Translations under genes and position numbers: made by a program
Shown here: one piece after another, positions 45,935 to 54,665 of the stretch
Layout: every line of letters begins with the position of its first letter
Numbering within the stretch: position 1 is the stretch's first letter
Assembly (NCBI GenBank): GCA_024235935.1
Contig: JACKLL010000016.1
Location: forward strand, 1 to 64,000
Source: Rhodoferax sp.
Lineage (GTDB): Bacteria > Pseudomonadota > Gammaproteobacteria > Burkholderiales > Burkholderiaceae_C
Reading direction: 5' to 3'
DNA: 64,000 nucleotides
The notes under the pieces: generated by a model
What the model was told of the DNA's origin: nothing
What the model saw: only the letters and a program-made list of their open reading frames with translations
The model's database searches: none

Positions 45935-45960
45935 AAGAAAATGGCACCCGAAGGTGCCAT
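45935..45960 (-). terminator. Rho-independent terminator of glcB
   Basis: A perfect 8-bp stem, ATGGCACC (45941-45948) with GGTGCCAT (45953-45960). On the minus strand the loop is the very stable TTCG tetraloop, followed by TTTTCTT. It lies 58 bases after the glcB stop and between convergent genes, so it may also slow transcripts from the glycosylase side. Confidence 0.8.
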
Positions 45961-46017
45961 GCCGCGACTGCGGTCCTGCAGCCCGCAGCAGCCCTTCAGG
46001 CCCCGCCGGCTTGTGCG

Positions 46018-48237
46018 TCAGGCCGTGCCGGCCTTGACCTTCAGCCGCCAGGCATGCAGCAGCGGCTCGGTATAACCACTGGGCTGCTGCACGCCCTTGA
46101 ACACCAGGTCGGTCGCCGCCTGGAATGCCGCGCCCTGCGGGTTGCCCGCCATCGGTGTGTACAGGCTGTCGCCGGCGTTCTGTTTGTCGACCACCTTGGC
46201 CATGCGCTTGAACGTGGCACGCACCTGGGCCTTGGTCACCACACCGTGCAGCAGCCAGTTGGCCATGTGCTGGCTCGAGATGCGCAAGGTCGCGCGGTCT
46301 TCCATCAGGCCGATGTTGTGGATGTCGGGCACCTTGGAGCAGCCGATGCCCTGGTCGATCCAGCGCACCACATAGCCCAGAATGCCCTGCGCGTTGTTGT
46401 CCAGTTCCTGCTGCTTTTCGGCGTCGCTCCATGTCGGCGTCTTGACCACCGGGATCGTCAGCAGGTCGTTCAGCAGGCTGTCGCGCAGCGCGGCCATGTC
46501 CTGCTTCTCCATTTCCTTCTGCACGTCGGCCACCTTGACCTGGTGGTAGTGCAGCGCATGCAGCGTGGCGCCGGTCGGGCTGGGTACCCAGGCGGTGTTG
46601 GCGCCGGCCTTCGGATGCGCGATCTTCTGCTTGAGCATGTCGGCCATCAGGTCCGGCATGGCCCACATGCCCTTGCCGATCTGGGCCTTGCCACGCAGAC
46701 CGCAGGCCAGGCCGACCAGCACGTTGTTGCGCTCATAGGCCTGGATCCAGGCGCTGGTCTTCATGTCGCCCTTGCGCAGCACCGGCCCGGCCTGCATGCA
46801 GCTGTGCATCTCGTCGCCGGTGCGGTCCAGGAAGCCGGTGTTGATGAAGGCCACGCGGCTGGCGGCTGCAGCGATGCAGGCCTTGAGGTTGACGCTGGTG
46901 CGGCGCTCCTCGTCCATGATGCCGAGCTTGACGGTGCTGTCCTTGAGGCCCAGCAGCTTCTCGACGCGACCGAACAGCTCGCTGGCGAACGCCACTTCGG
47001 CCGGGCCGTGCATCTTCGGTTTGACGATGTAGACGGACCCCTTGCGGGAGTTGCAGATCGCCTTGCCATCAGGGCCGACGCCATGGCCTTGCAGGTCGTG
47101 CAGCGCGATCGTGGTCGTGACCACCGCGTCCAGGATGCCTTCAGGGATTTCCCGCGTGCTGCCGTCGGCTGCCGTGTAGGTGATGGCCGGGTTGGTCATC
47201 AGGTGACCGACATTGCGCACGAACATCAGCGAGCGGCCATGCAAGGCCACCGTACCGGTGCCCGAAGGCGCGGTATAGATGCGGTCCGGATTAAGACCAC
47301 GGGTGAAGGTCTTGCCGCCCTTGCTGACGTTCTCGGTCAGGTCGCCCTTGAGGATGCCGAGCCAGTTGCGATAGCCCAGCACCTTGTCCTGTGCATCGAC
47401 CGCTGCCACCGAGTCTTCCAGGTCCAGGATGGTCGACAGTGCGGACTCGAGCACCACATCGCTGACGCCGGCCGCATCGACCGCGCCGGTCGGCGTGCCG
47501 TGGTCGATCCGGATGTCGATGTGCAGGCCGTTGTGTTGCAGCAGCACCGACGTCGGACGGGCGGCTTCGCCCTGGTAACCGATGAACTGCTTGCCGTTGC
47601 GCAGCGCGGTGGTCTTGCCGCTGGCCAGCGAGACGGCCAGCTGGCCGTCAACGACGGCATAGCCGGTGCTGTCGACATGCGAGCCGGTCTTCAGCGGCGC
47701 GGTGCGGTCCAGCACGTGGCGCGCGTAGGCGATGACCCGGGCGCCGCGGATCGGGTTGTAGGGGCCGGCGCGCGTGGCTCCGTCGCTCTCGTCGATCGCA
47801 TCGGTGCCGTACAGCGCGTCGTACAGCGAGCCCCAGCGCGCGTTGGCGGCGTTGAGCGCGTAACGCGCGTTGAGGATAGGCACCACCAGTTGCGGGCCGG
47901 CCTGCTGGGCCAGCTCGGCATCGACGTTCTTCGTCGTCGCGCGTACCGTGGCCGGCTCCGGCACCAGGTAGCCGATGCGGGTCAGGAAGGCGCGGTAAGC
48001 CTTCATCGCGCGAATCGGGCCGGGATGGGCCTTGTGCCACTGGTCCAGCTCGGTCTGCAGGCGCTCGCGTTCGGCCAGCAGGGCGGCATTCTTCGGCGCC
48101 AGGTCGGTGACGATGGCATCGAATCCGCGCCAGAACCCGGCGCTGTCTACACCGGTGCCCGGCAACACCTGTTGCTCGATGAAGTCGAATAGTTCGGTCG
48201 CGATGTCCAGCTGGTGCATGCGGATGCGTGTGCTCAT
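46018..48237 (-). CDS. glcB: Malate synthase G
   Basis: A 739-residue malate synthase G, condensing glyoxylate and acetyl-CoA to malate, the second glyoxylate-bypass step and the exit for glycolate. The length and the layout match isoform G and not the shorter isoform A. Characteristic parts are PYNPIRGARVIAYARHVLD, TILDLEDSVAAVDAQDK (metal/acid site), NVGHLMTNPAI, KMHGPAEVAFASELFGRVE, GIMDEERRTSVNLKACI and FINTGFLDRTGDEMH. It has its own terminator. Isocitrate lyase is not in the window. Confidence 0.98.
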   Translation of the reverse strand: MSTRIRMHQLDIATELFDFIEQQVLPGTGVDSAGFWRGFDAIVTDLAPKNAALLAERERLQTELDQWHKAHPGPIRAMKAYRAFLTRIGYLVPEPATVRATTKNVDAELAQQAGPQLVVPILNARYALNAANARWGSLYDALYGTDAIDESDGATRAGPYNPIRGARVIAYARHVLDRTAPLKTGSHVDSTGYAVVDGQLAVSLASGKTTALRNGKQFIGYQGEAARPTSVLLQHNGLHIDIRIDHGTPTGAVDAAGVSDVVLESALSTILDLEDSVAAVDAQDKVLGYRNWLGILKGDLTENVSKGGKTFTRGLNPDRIYTAPSGTGTVALHGRSLMFVRNVGHLMTNPAITYTAADGSTREIPEGILDAVVTTTIALHDLQGHGVGPDGKAICNSRKGSVYIVKPKMHGPAEVAFASELFGRVEKLLGLKDSTVKLGIMDEERRTSVNLKACIAAAASRVAFINTGFLDRTGDEMHSCMQAGPVLRKGDMKTSAWIQAYERNNVLVGLACGLRGKAQIGKGMWAMPDLMADMLKQKIAHPKAGANTAWVPSPTGATLHALHYHQVKVADVQKEMEKQDMAALRDSLLNDLLTIPVVKTPTWSDAEKQQELDNNAQGILGYVVRWIDQGIGCSKVPDIHNIGLMEDRATLRISSQHMANWLLHGVVTKAQVRATFKRMAKVVDKQNAGDSLYTPMAGNPQGAAFQAATDLVFKGVQQPSGYTEPLLHAWRLKVKAGTA

Positions 48238-48270
48238 GGGTTCCCCTCGGAAAAACAGGTTTGGAAAAGA

Positions 48271-48969
48271 TCAGAAAAACTGGTGGACGTCGCGCAGCGA
48301 ACTGCCGCTGTACGTGGGCTGGGTGCCCAGCTCCTCGAACGGGACCTGGTAGCGGTTGACCCACAGGGTCTGGTAGCCATACCAGGTGGCAGCCAGCGCG
48401 TCCCAGGCATTGCAGCTGACGAAACCGATCTGCCGGGCCCGCAAGCCGGTGGCCTGCTCGCCCAGGGCATAGGCCTCGGGCGCGGTCTTGTATTTGCGCA
48501 CCGGGTCGACACTGATCACATGGTCGAGCAGCTCGGCGAGGCCGGCGGACCTGACCGCGAGGTTCAGCATCGCCGGGTCGCCATTGCTCAGGATGCCGGT
48601 GACGATGCCTCTGGCACGCAGGTCCTGCAGCACTTCGCGGTTCTCAGGAAAAGCGCTCAGGCTGCGGTACTGGTTCATCAGGCGGTCGATCCGGGCGTCG
48701 AAGTCCGCCATGTCGACACTGCCTGCCGGCGCCACCAGCTTCTTGACCGCATACACCAGCGCGCTGCGGGTCAAGTCCCAGAACGGGCGGTAGTGGGCCC
48801 CGTCGTTGCTGGTGGTCACCAGCCTGGAGTACTCGATCTGTTTGTCGCGCCACAACAGACCCAGTGCGTTGCCCTGGCCGGGAAACAGCTGTTCAGCCAG
48901 CAGCCCGACGCTGTAGACATCGAACAAGGTGCCATAGGCGTCAAAAAGAATGGCTTGCGGTTTCTCCAT
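48271..48969 (-). CDS. (S)-2-haloacid dehalogenase (type II, HAD family)
   Basis: A 232-residue HAD hydrolase of the L-2-haloacid dehalogenase class, which hydrolyses the C-halogen bond of short 2-haloacids. All class residues are present: nucleophile Asp10 and Thr14 in ILFDAYGTLFD, Arg in LLWRDKQIEYSRL, Ser-Asn in GILSNGDP, Lys in RKYKTAPEAY, and S-x-N-x-x-D in FVSCNAWDALAA. Length is normal. Just upstream of glcB in the same direction (33-bp gap), so the product (a 2-hydroxy acid such as glycolate) and malate synthase could act in sequence. Confidence 0.93.
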   Translation of the reverse strand: MEKPQAILFDAYGTLFDVYSVGLLAEQLFPGQGNALGLLWRDKQIEYSRLVTTSNDGAHYRPFWDLTRSALVYAVKKLVAPAGSVDMADFDARIDRLMNQYRSLSAFPENREVLQDLRARGIVTGILSNGDPAMLNLAVRSAGLAELLDHVISVDPVRKYKTAPEAYALGEQATGLRARQIGFVSCNAWDALAATWYGYQTLWVNRYQVPFEELGTQPTYSGSSLRDVHQFF

Positions 48970-49429
48970 GCTTTGACTGTATTCGATACTTTTAAGCTAA
49001 TTAACCGCTTTGAAGTTCGAAAATATGTGACAAAAATATATGTAATCGGATCGGATGCCTGGATCTTTCCCTGTGCGCACGCGTGTGTCTGCCGCTGGCG
49101 GTCGCCGGGTCCCGGGCGGACGGCCCCACGGGACCGTGTACACCATGGGTTCGCGCAAGCAAGCCCGATGCCAAAGCCGCTGCGAACGGGAGAGATCCCG
49201 CATCGAAGCGGCGCGAGCGGGATCCGTTTTGCAGCTTGCACGCAGCAGGCCGGCGCAGGGAGCACAATGTGCAATGGAGCGCAATTGCACAGAATTAGTA
49301 CACACATGGCTGCGGGGGCGGGCGGAACCCAGGGCCTGTTTCGTGTACAAACAGCGGGAACAGGGACTCGCCCCAAGAGGCCCGGCTTGTGCCTTTGCGC
49401 TTGCCAGGTGAACCGGTAATATTTATTTG
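48970..49429. other. 460-bp intergenic region with structured elements
   Basis: No credible protein gene. The first 80 bases are strikingly AT-rich for this genome and must carry the dehalogenase promoter. Further on are several inverted repeats: GGTCCCG/CGGGACC (49108-49135), GTGTACAC (49136-49143), GATCCCGC/GCGGGATC (49194-49224) followed by CGTTTT, and TGTGCAA/TTGCACA (49268-49291). The GATCCCGC stem with its T run resembles a rightward terminator, which would imply a small RNA in this gap. Confidence 0.45.
49395..49422 (+). promoter_or_regulatory. Possible promoter of the DUF1631 gene
   Basis: TTGCGC (49395-49400) and TAATAT (49417-49422) are spaced by 16 bases. The -10 box ends 7 bases before the ATG at 49430, so transcription would begin at or next to the start codon, giving a leaderless mRNA. 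In agreement, no good Shine-Dalgarno site is seen. Confidence 0.4.
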
Positions 49430-51829
49430 ATGTCTGACCATTTGCCCGCCTCGTTGGATGCTGCCTCGCGTACCTTGGTACTGCGCCACGTCGGCGCAAT
49501 GATTGCGCGCGTTCAGGCGTATTTCGCGCAGCATCAGGAAGCGCATCTCAAGAAGCTGCGGGCGCATTTCTTCGACCTCGTCGACAGCCGCCCGCATACC
49601 ACGCAGGCGCAGAACCTGCGTACGGCAGGCATCATGCTCGACAAGCAGGCGGCGCTGTTCAACCGGGCGCTGCATGCGGCGCTGCGTGAGTCGATAGAGG
49701 ATGAAGTCGAGGCCGTGATGCCCGGCGCGCTGGCGGTGCTGCGGCCGGCAGCCGATAGCGACGACAGCGCCGGGCCCAGCAGCATGGCGCTGCTGGACGT
49801 TGACGAGATCGAGCGGCACCTGCTGGTCGACCGTGTGGCACAGCGCTTCAACAACCGCTACGACACCCCCCTCAAGGCGCTGACCGTCAGCGTCGGTGCC
49901 TTGCTGCGGCAGGACGAGTTCGCGCTGGTGGACAACCCCTTTCGACCGGCCAGCCTGGTGCGGGCTTTCCTGATGGCCTGGCATTCCAGCGCGTTCGACC
50001 CGGAGGCGGCGGAGGATTTCGTATCCGTGATCGAGCCTGACTGTTCGATCGACTGGGCCCCGCTGTTCGCCGACCTGACCGCCATGCTGGTGCGTGCCGG
50101 CTACTCAGCCCGACCGGTGCATCGCATCAAGCGCACCGCGGGCGGAGATTCGACTTCGGCCCCCCTGCATCCCGAGTCAGGGCCGGGTGGCGGTGGCCAA
50201 GCCGGTTCCGGCTTCGGCGCACTGGATTCAGGCGGTGGCCCGGGCTCCGGCGGTGGCTTCGGCAGCGGGAATGGCGGCGGTGGAGGTACCGGGCCTGCGG
50301 AGGCCGACGCGGGCGGCGTTCAGGGCATGGCGCGCGGCATTGCTGCCCGGGCCCGGCAGTTTCTGCAGAAACTCGGCTTCGGGGCGCCGGGCGCCGGTGC
50401 GCAGGACGGCGCCTCGGGTTTTGGCGGCGGCGACGGGGGCGGCGACGGGGGCGGCGGTGCGGGCGGGCCCGCCACACGTGTGCCGGCCGACCCGGGCCTG
50501 ATGGGTTTTCTCGGCGGACTGCAGGCCGGTGCCGGCTCCTCGCAGTTTCCCGAATGGGCGCGTGGGCAGGACATTGCCGGGCAGAATGTCCTGCGCCAGA
50601 TGCGCGAGCGCGAAGAGGTGCAGCGCGCGCCGGAACTCGATCGCGGCACGGTGGATGCGCTGGCCGAGGTGTTCGACTACGTGTTTGCCGACAAGGCAAT
50701 ACCGCTGCAACTCAAGTACGTGATCGGTCGCCTGCAGATCCCCGTGCTCAAGGCGGCCATCATCGACCGCGACTTCTTTCTCTCCAGCTCGCACCCGGCC
50801 CGCCAGCTGGTGGACAGCCTGGCCGCCGCTGCCGTCGGCTGGACGCCCGAGATGGGCGAAACCGATCCGCTGTTCGTCTGTATCAATGACACGGTCAAGC
50901 GGGTGCTGGCCGAGTTCGAGGACGACCTCGACCTGTTTCGCCAGTGCCTGACGGAACTCGAGGTGTTCCTGCAGGCGCATGCCCAACGCGCCGAGGTGCA
51001 GATCAGGCCCGCCGCGACGCAGGAGCAGCTCAACGAAGCCCGTGAGGGTGCGCTCGCCCATGCCGACGGCGTGGTGCACCAGTGCATCCATGCCTTGCCG
51101 ATCGACGAGCCGCTGGAACCTTTTCTGCTGCCCTTTCTCACGCACCAGTGGCGTGCGGTGCTGGCCGATGCCTGGCTCACGGTCGACAGCAACCCGGACG
51201 ACTGGAAGACCGTGGTAAGGGTCATGGACCAGGTGATCTGGTCGACCCGCCCCAAGCCGCAGCCCGAAGAACGCAGCCGGCTGATGGCCTTGCTGCCCGA
51301 TCTGGTGCGCCAGCTCGACACGCGGCTGGATGCGATCGGCTGGAAGGGCGAGGAGCGCGATCTGTTCACGCGCCGGCTGATTGCCACGCACATGCGGGCG
51401 ATCCGCACCCCCAAGGCCGGTACGCCGGCGCCCGTCGATTCCGGACCGGGCGAACTAGAGACCCAGGCCGGTCGGGCCGCCATTCAGGAGCTGGACCAGC
51501 GCCTGGCGCCGGCGCCGCAGGTCGCGCCCGACCAGTTCGACGCGATGGCGCATGGGCTGGAACGCGGCATGTGGTTCGACTTCGAACACGACGCCGACGG
51601 GATGCGCCGCTACCGGCTGAGCTGGATCAGCCCGCAGCGCAGCCGCATGCTGTTCACCAACCGTGACGGTTTCGATGCCTTCGTGCGCTCGCAGCGCGAA
51701 GTGGCTGCGCTGCTGCGCGAGGGGCGGCTGACCATCATCGACCAGCAACCCATCGTCAAGCGCGCGATCGACCAGATCATGGCCGACGAGCAGGGGCAAC
51801 CCGAGCGGCTCGAACTGCAGCTGGAGTAG
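49430..51829 (+). CDS. DUF1631 family protein
   Basis: A 799-residue member of DUF1631, a family of large cytosolic proteins of unknown function common in Burkholderiales and Pseudomonas. The N-terminal part (about residues 1-230) contains FFDLVDSRPHTTQAQNLRTA and NRYDTPLKALTVSVGALL. A highly Gly-rich stretch of roughly 110 residues follows (about 250-355, including GGGDGGGDGGGG). The C-terminal half holds FVFADKAIPLQLKY-type (YVFADKAIPLQLKYVIGRLQ) and LSWISPQRSRMLFTNRDG. The Gly-rich insert is longer than I expect of the family. No enzymatic motif is visible. Confidence 0.85.
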   Translation: MSDHLPASLDAASRTLVLRHVGAMIARVQAYFAQHQEAHLKKLRAHFFDLVDSRPHTTQAQNLRTAGIMLDKQAALFNRALHAALRESIEDEVEAVMPGALAVLRPAADSDDSAGPSSMALLDVDEIERHLLVDRVAQRFNNRYDTPLKALTVSVGALLRQDEFALVDNPFRPASLVRAFLMAWHSSAFDPEAAEDFVSVIEPDCSIDWAPLFADLTAMLVRAGYSARPVHRIKRTAGGDSTSAPLHPESGPGGGGQAGSGFGALDSGGGPGSGGGFGSGNGGGGGTGPAEADAGGVQGMARGIAARARQFLQKLGFGAPGAGAQDGASGFGGGDGGGDGGGGAGGPATRVPADPGLMGFLGGLQAGAGSSQFPEWARGQDIAGQNVLRQMREREEVQRAPELDRGTVDALAEVFDYVFADKAIPLQLKYVIGRLQIPVLKAAIIDRDFFLSSSHPARQLVDSLAAAAVGWTPEMGETDPLFVCINDTVKRVLAEFEDDLDLFRQCLTELEVFLQAHAQRAEVQIRPAATQEQLNEAREGALAHADGVVHQCIHALPIDEPLEPFLLPFLTHQWRAVLADAWLTVDSNPDDWKTVVRVMDQVIWSTRPKPQPEERSRLMALLPDLVRQLDTRLDAIGWKGEERDLFTRRLIATHMRAIRTPKAGTPAPVDSGPGELETQAGRAAIQELDQRLAPAPQVAPDQFDAMAHGLERGMWFDFEHDADGMRRYRLSWISPQRSRMLFTNRDGFDAFVRSQREVAALLREGRLTIIDQQPIVKRAIDQIMADEQGQPERLELQLE

Positions 51830-51877
51830 CACCCGGTTGAGGGGCCGCAGCCGAGATGGCCGGGCTCTCGGAAGCGC

Positions 51878-52300
51878 CTACGTCAGAAAGTCGCCACTGG
51901 CCTCAGGCTGGAACTGGATCGCCTGCAGTTGTGCGGACGCGGCAAGCCCGTCCGGCCCGTGCCAGCGGGCCACCGCGCCGACGCGCAGACCGAGCAGTCC
52001 TGTGCCGATCGGCGACAGCACGGAGATGCGGCCCTTGGCCGGTTCCGCATCCTGCGGGTAGCACAGCGTCAGCGTGCTTTGGGTGCCGCTGTTGCAGTCG
52101 GTGATCACGACCCGGGAGTTCATCGTGACGGTGTCGCCCGGAATTTCCTCGGGGCTGACCAGGTCGGCGTTGTCGATGACGCTGCCCAGGCTGTCGGCTG
52201 CGTCGGCCGCCAGTGCGACGGCATGGCGGCGGATCAGGTTCTGCAGGCGGATGTGGTCGAGTTCGGTCAGTGTACGGATGGGGATGGGTGAATCTTGCAT
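51878..52300 (-). CDS. Rnk/GreA-GreB C-terminal-like RNA polymerase-binding protein
   Basis: A 140-residue protein with a short N-terminal coiled part (LTELDHIRLQNLIRRH) and a GreA/B-type C-terminal domain at about 50-135 (VTMNSRVVITDCNSGTQSTLTLCYP, RISVLSPIGTGLLGLRVG). This is the Rnk (regulator of nucleoside diphosphate kinase) layout: the long GreA antiparallel hairpin is missing, so it should bind RNA polymerase without stimulating transcript cleavage. The start MQDSPIP has GGAGC upstream. Convergent with the DUF1631 gene. Confidence 0.85.
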   Translation of the reverse strand: MQDSPIPIRTLTELDHIRLQNLIRRHAVALAADAADSLGSVIDNADLVSPEEIPGDTVTMNSRVVITDCNSGTQSTLTLCYPQDAEPAKGRISVLSPIGTGLLGLRVGAVARWHGPDGLAASAQLQAIQFQPEASGDFLT

Positions 52301-52681
52301 GGTTTGCTCCTGGGTTCCAAGGGGGCGCATGCACGGGGCATGGGCCAGGCACGCCGAGGCGGGGCCCGGCGATCAGAGGTGCGTGAGAGGCGGGAGAGGG
52401 AGACTAGGCTGATCGCCGGGCGGATGGAAGTGCAGCGGTATGCTGCCCCTCACACTCCGATAGCGGGCACTGTCCACGAAACGCGCCGACATGCTGCGCT
52501 GCGCCCGGGCCGTTGGAGGCCAGGCGTGCACGGAGGGCGTCGGATGCGCGAGTCATGGCCGCATCATAGCCCAGCGGCAGCCTGGCGGCGCATGAATACC
52601 AGTGCCGCGGGTTCACGCGCGAAGCGGTGGATACCCGTTTGCTGCGACGGGGCGTGCCTGGCACAGCTGCCGCATGCGCGC
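52301..52681. other. Intergenic region, no supported gene
   Basis: About 380 bases between the Rnk-like and LysR genes, both read leftward. Short frames exist on both strands, the best being a leftward one beginning MTRASDALRARLASNGPG near 52556, but none has a convincing ribosome-binding site or family match. It probably holds the promoter of the Rnk-like gene; a TATGAT sequence lies on the minus strand near 52566. Otherwise nothing is seen. Confidence 0.4.
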
Positions 52682-53590
52682 TCAAGCCTGCTGTCTGGCG
52701 CAGGCCTGCAGGTGCGCCACCAGCAATGCAGCAGCCGGCGACAGGGCCTTTTCGTCACGGAAATAGATGGCAAAGCGCCGCTCGACCCAGTCCTCCTGCA
52801 GGTCCACCAGTTGCAGCAGGCGCTGGTCGGCGTGTGGAGCGACGACTTCACGCGGGATCACGCTGATCGCCAGGTTGGCGCCGACCACCCGTTGCACCGC
52901 ATCCAGGCTGGTCACGACCACGCGCAGACGCATGGTCTTGCCCAGCTCCGCGGCCGCGCGCTGCAGCATCAGCGGAACAGCGCTGTTGGAGGGCAGGCCG
53001 ACGAAGTCGTAATCCAGCGTCTGTTCGAACCTCACCCGCGTGCAGCGGGCCAGCGGATGGTCCGGGTGCACCAGCAAGGCCAGGTGGTCGCTGCGGTACG
53101 GGTGCGATGCCAGGCCGGGGTCGTCGATCGCGTCCCAGCAGATGCCCAGCGCCGCCACCCCGTCCCGGATGCCGCGCACCACGTCCCGGCTCTGGCGTTC
53201 TTCGATATGGACCTGGATCGCGGCATGTTCAGGCTGGCGCAGGAACGATGCCACGTCGTCGGCCAGCGACTCTGCCAGTGCCGACGCACTGGCCAGCACA
53301 CGCACCTGGCCCTTGACGCCGGCCGCGTAGGAACCCAGGTCGTGGGCCAGCCGTTCGGCATTGCCCAGCAAGGTGTGCGCATGTTCGAGCAGGGTCTCGC
53401 CGGCGGGCGTGGGTTCCACCCCACGGCGCCTGCGCACCAGCAGACGCACACCCAGGTTCTCCTCGAGCTGGGCCAGCCGTTTGCTGATGGCCGAGCCAGC
53501 CAGATTCGCCCGCTCTCCCGCCCGTGCAATGTTGCGGGTTTCGCAGACGGTCACGAAGAGTCGCAGACTGGTCAGGTCGAGGTCGCGCAT
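52682..53590 (-). CDS. LysR-family transcriptional regulator
   Basis: A 302-residue LysR protein. The N-terminal helix-turn-helix is SLRLFVTVCETRNIARAGERANLAGSAISKRLAQLE, with SAISKRLAQLEENLGVRLL being the recognition and wing part. The effector-binding domain follows (VRVLASASALAE, LALLVHPDHPLARC, VVGANLAISVIPREVV). It is divergent from the HMG-CoA-lyase-like gene with an operator-like palindrome between, and so most likely controls that operon and itself. Confidence 0.95.
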   Translation of the reverse strand: MRDLDLTSLRLFVTVCETRNIARAGERANLAGSAISKRLAQLEENLGVRLLVRRRRGVEPTPAGETLLEHAHTLLGNAERLAHDLGSYAAGVKGQVRVLASASALAESLADDVASFLRQPEHAAIQVHIEERQSRDVVRGIRDGVAALGICWDAIDDPGLASHPYRSDHLALLVHPDHPLARCTRVRFEQTLDYDFVGLPSNSAVPLMLQRAAAELGKTMRLRVVVTSLDAVQRVVGANLAISVIPREVVAPHADQRLLQLVDLQEDWVERRFAIYFRDEKALSPAAALLVAHLQACARQQA

Positions 53591-53623
53591 GGTGGCTTGC
53601 GGCGCGGATTACGCCATTGAGGT

Positions 53624-53638
53624 ATTCCGATCGGGAAT
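53624..53638. promoter_or_regulatory. LysR-type box between regulator and TRAP operon
   Basis: ATTCC-GATCG-GGAAT contains the T-N11-A form of a LysR box (T at 53625, A at 53637) with matching 5-base arms. It lies 34 bases from the LysR start and about 45 bases before a plausible -10 box (TAGAAT, 53682-53687) of the rightward operon, the usual position of the recognition site. Confidence 0.6.
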
Positions 53639-53714
53639 CATAAGCCTTCCAAATCGTATCAACTGGCGACAATGGGCATGCCTAGAATGGACGCTCCTCT
53701 TACGAGTCCCATTC

Positions 53715-54665
53715 ATGAGCCCAAAATTTCCCCAACAGGTGCATTTGCGTGAAGTCGGCCTGCGCGATGGTCTGCAAAGCATTGCCACGATCCTGCCCAC
53801 GGCGCAGAAGCTGGAATGGCTGCGCGCCGCCCATGCGGCCGGCCAACGCGAGATCGAAGTCGGCTCCTTCGTTCCGGCACGGCTGATGCCGCAGCTGGCC
53901 GATACGGCCGAGGTCGTGGCCTTTGCCCGCACACTGCCGGGCATGGAGACCTCGGTGCTGGTTCCCAATCTCAAAGGGGCGCAACTGGCCATCGCCGCAC
54001 AGGCGGATTCCATGCTGGTGCCGCTGTCGGTGAGCCATGCCCATAGCCTGGCCAATCTGCGCAAGACGCCCGATGAGGTGGTTGCGGAAATCGGGCGGAT
54101 CCGCGCCGAGCGCGACGCAGCGGGTTCCCGCACCCGGATCGAAGTCGGCCTGAGCACCGCGTTCGGCTGCACCTTGCAGGGGCCGGTCGCGCCTTCAGAA
54201 GTGATGCGCCTGCTGCAGGCCGTGCTCGATGCCGGCGCCGAGCAGGTCGGCCTGGCCGATACCGTCGGCTATGCCGACCCGCGCATGGTGCGCGAACTGT
54301 TCGAGGCCGGGCGGCAGATTGCCGGCGACCGGCTGGGCTGCGGCCATTTCCATGACACGCGTGGCCTGGGCCTGGCCAATGTCTATGCGGCGCTGGAAAC
54401 CGGCGTCACACGTTTCGACGCCTGCCTGGGCGGTATCGGCGGCTGCCCGCATGCGCCGGGTGCCAGTGGCAATGTGGCGATGGAAGACGTGGTCTACCTG
54501 ATGCGCAGCATGCAGATCGACACCGGCATCGACTTCGACGCGCTGATGGCGATGCGTCGGCAGCTGGCGATCTGGCTGCAGGGCGAGTCCTTGCATGGCA
54601 GCATCTGGAAGGCGGGCCTGCCCAGGACATTGCTGGCGCCAGCGGCCGAGGCCGTTGCAGCATGA
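53715..54665 (+). CDS. HMG-CoA lyase-like protein
   Basis: A 316-residue TIM-barrel lyase of the HMG-CoA lyase family. Catalytic and metal residues are visible: Arg-Asp in REVGLRDGLQS, His-x-His in GCGHFHDTRGLGLAN, and the catalytic Cys in GIGGCPHAPGASGN. HMG-CoA lyase splits 3-hydroxy-3-methylglutaryl-CoA into acetyl-CoA and acetoacetate; relatives cleave other branched 3-hydroxyacyl-CoAs such as citramalyl-CoA. The next gene, a CoA-transferase, overlaps it by four bases, so activation and cleavage are coupled. Confidence 0.92.
   Translation: MSPKFPQQVHLREVGLRDGLQSIATILPTAQKLEWLRAAHAAGQREIEVGSFVPARLMPQLADTAEVVAFARTLPGMETSVLVPNLKGAQLAIAAQADSMLVPLSVSHAHSLANLRKTPDEVVAEIGRIRAERDAAGSRTRIEVGLSTAFGCTLQGPVAPSEVMRLLQAVLDAGAEQVGLADTVGYADPRMVRELFEAGRQIAGDRLGCGHFHDTRGLGLANVYAALETGVTRFDACLGGIGGCPHAPGASGNVAMEDVVYLMRSMQIDTGIDFDALMAMRRQLAIWLQGESLHGSIWKAGLPRTLLAPAAEAVAA

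Noticed and set aside
52404..52685. Small leftward gene between the Rnk-like and LysR genes
   Set aside because: No ribosome-binding site or recognisable family, and the composition looks like background.
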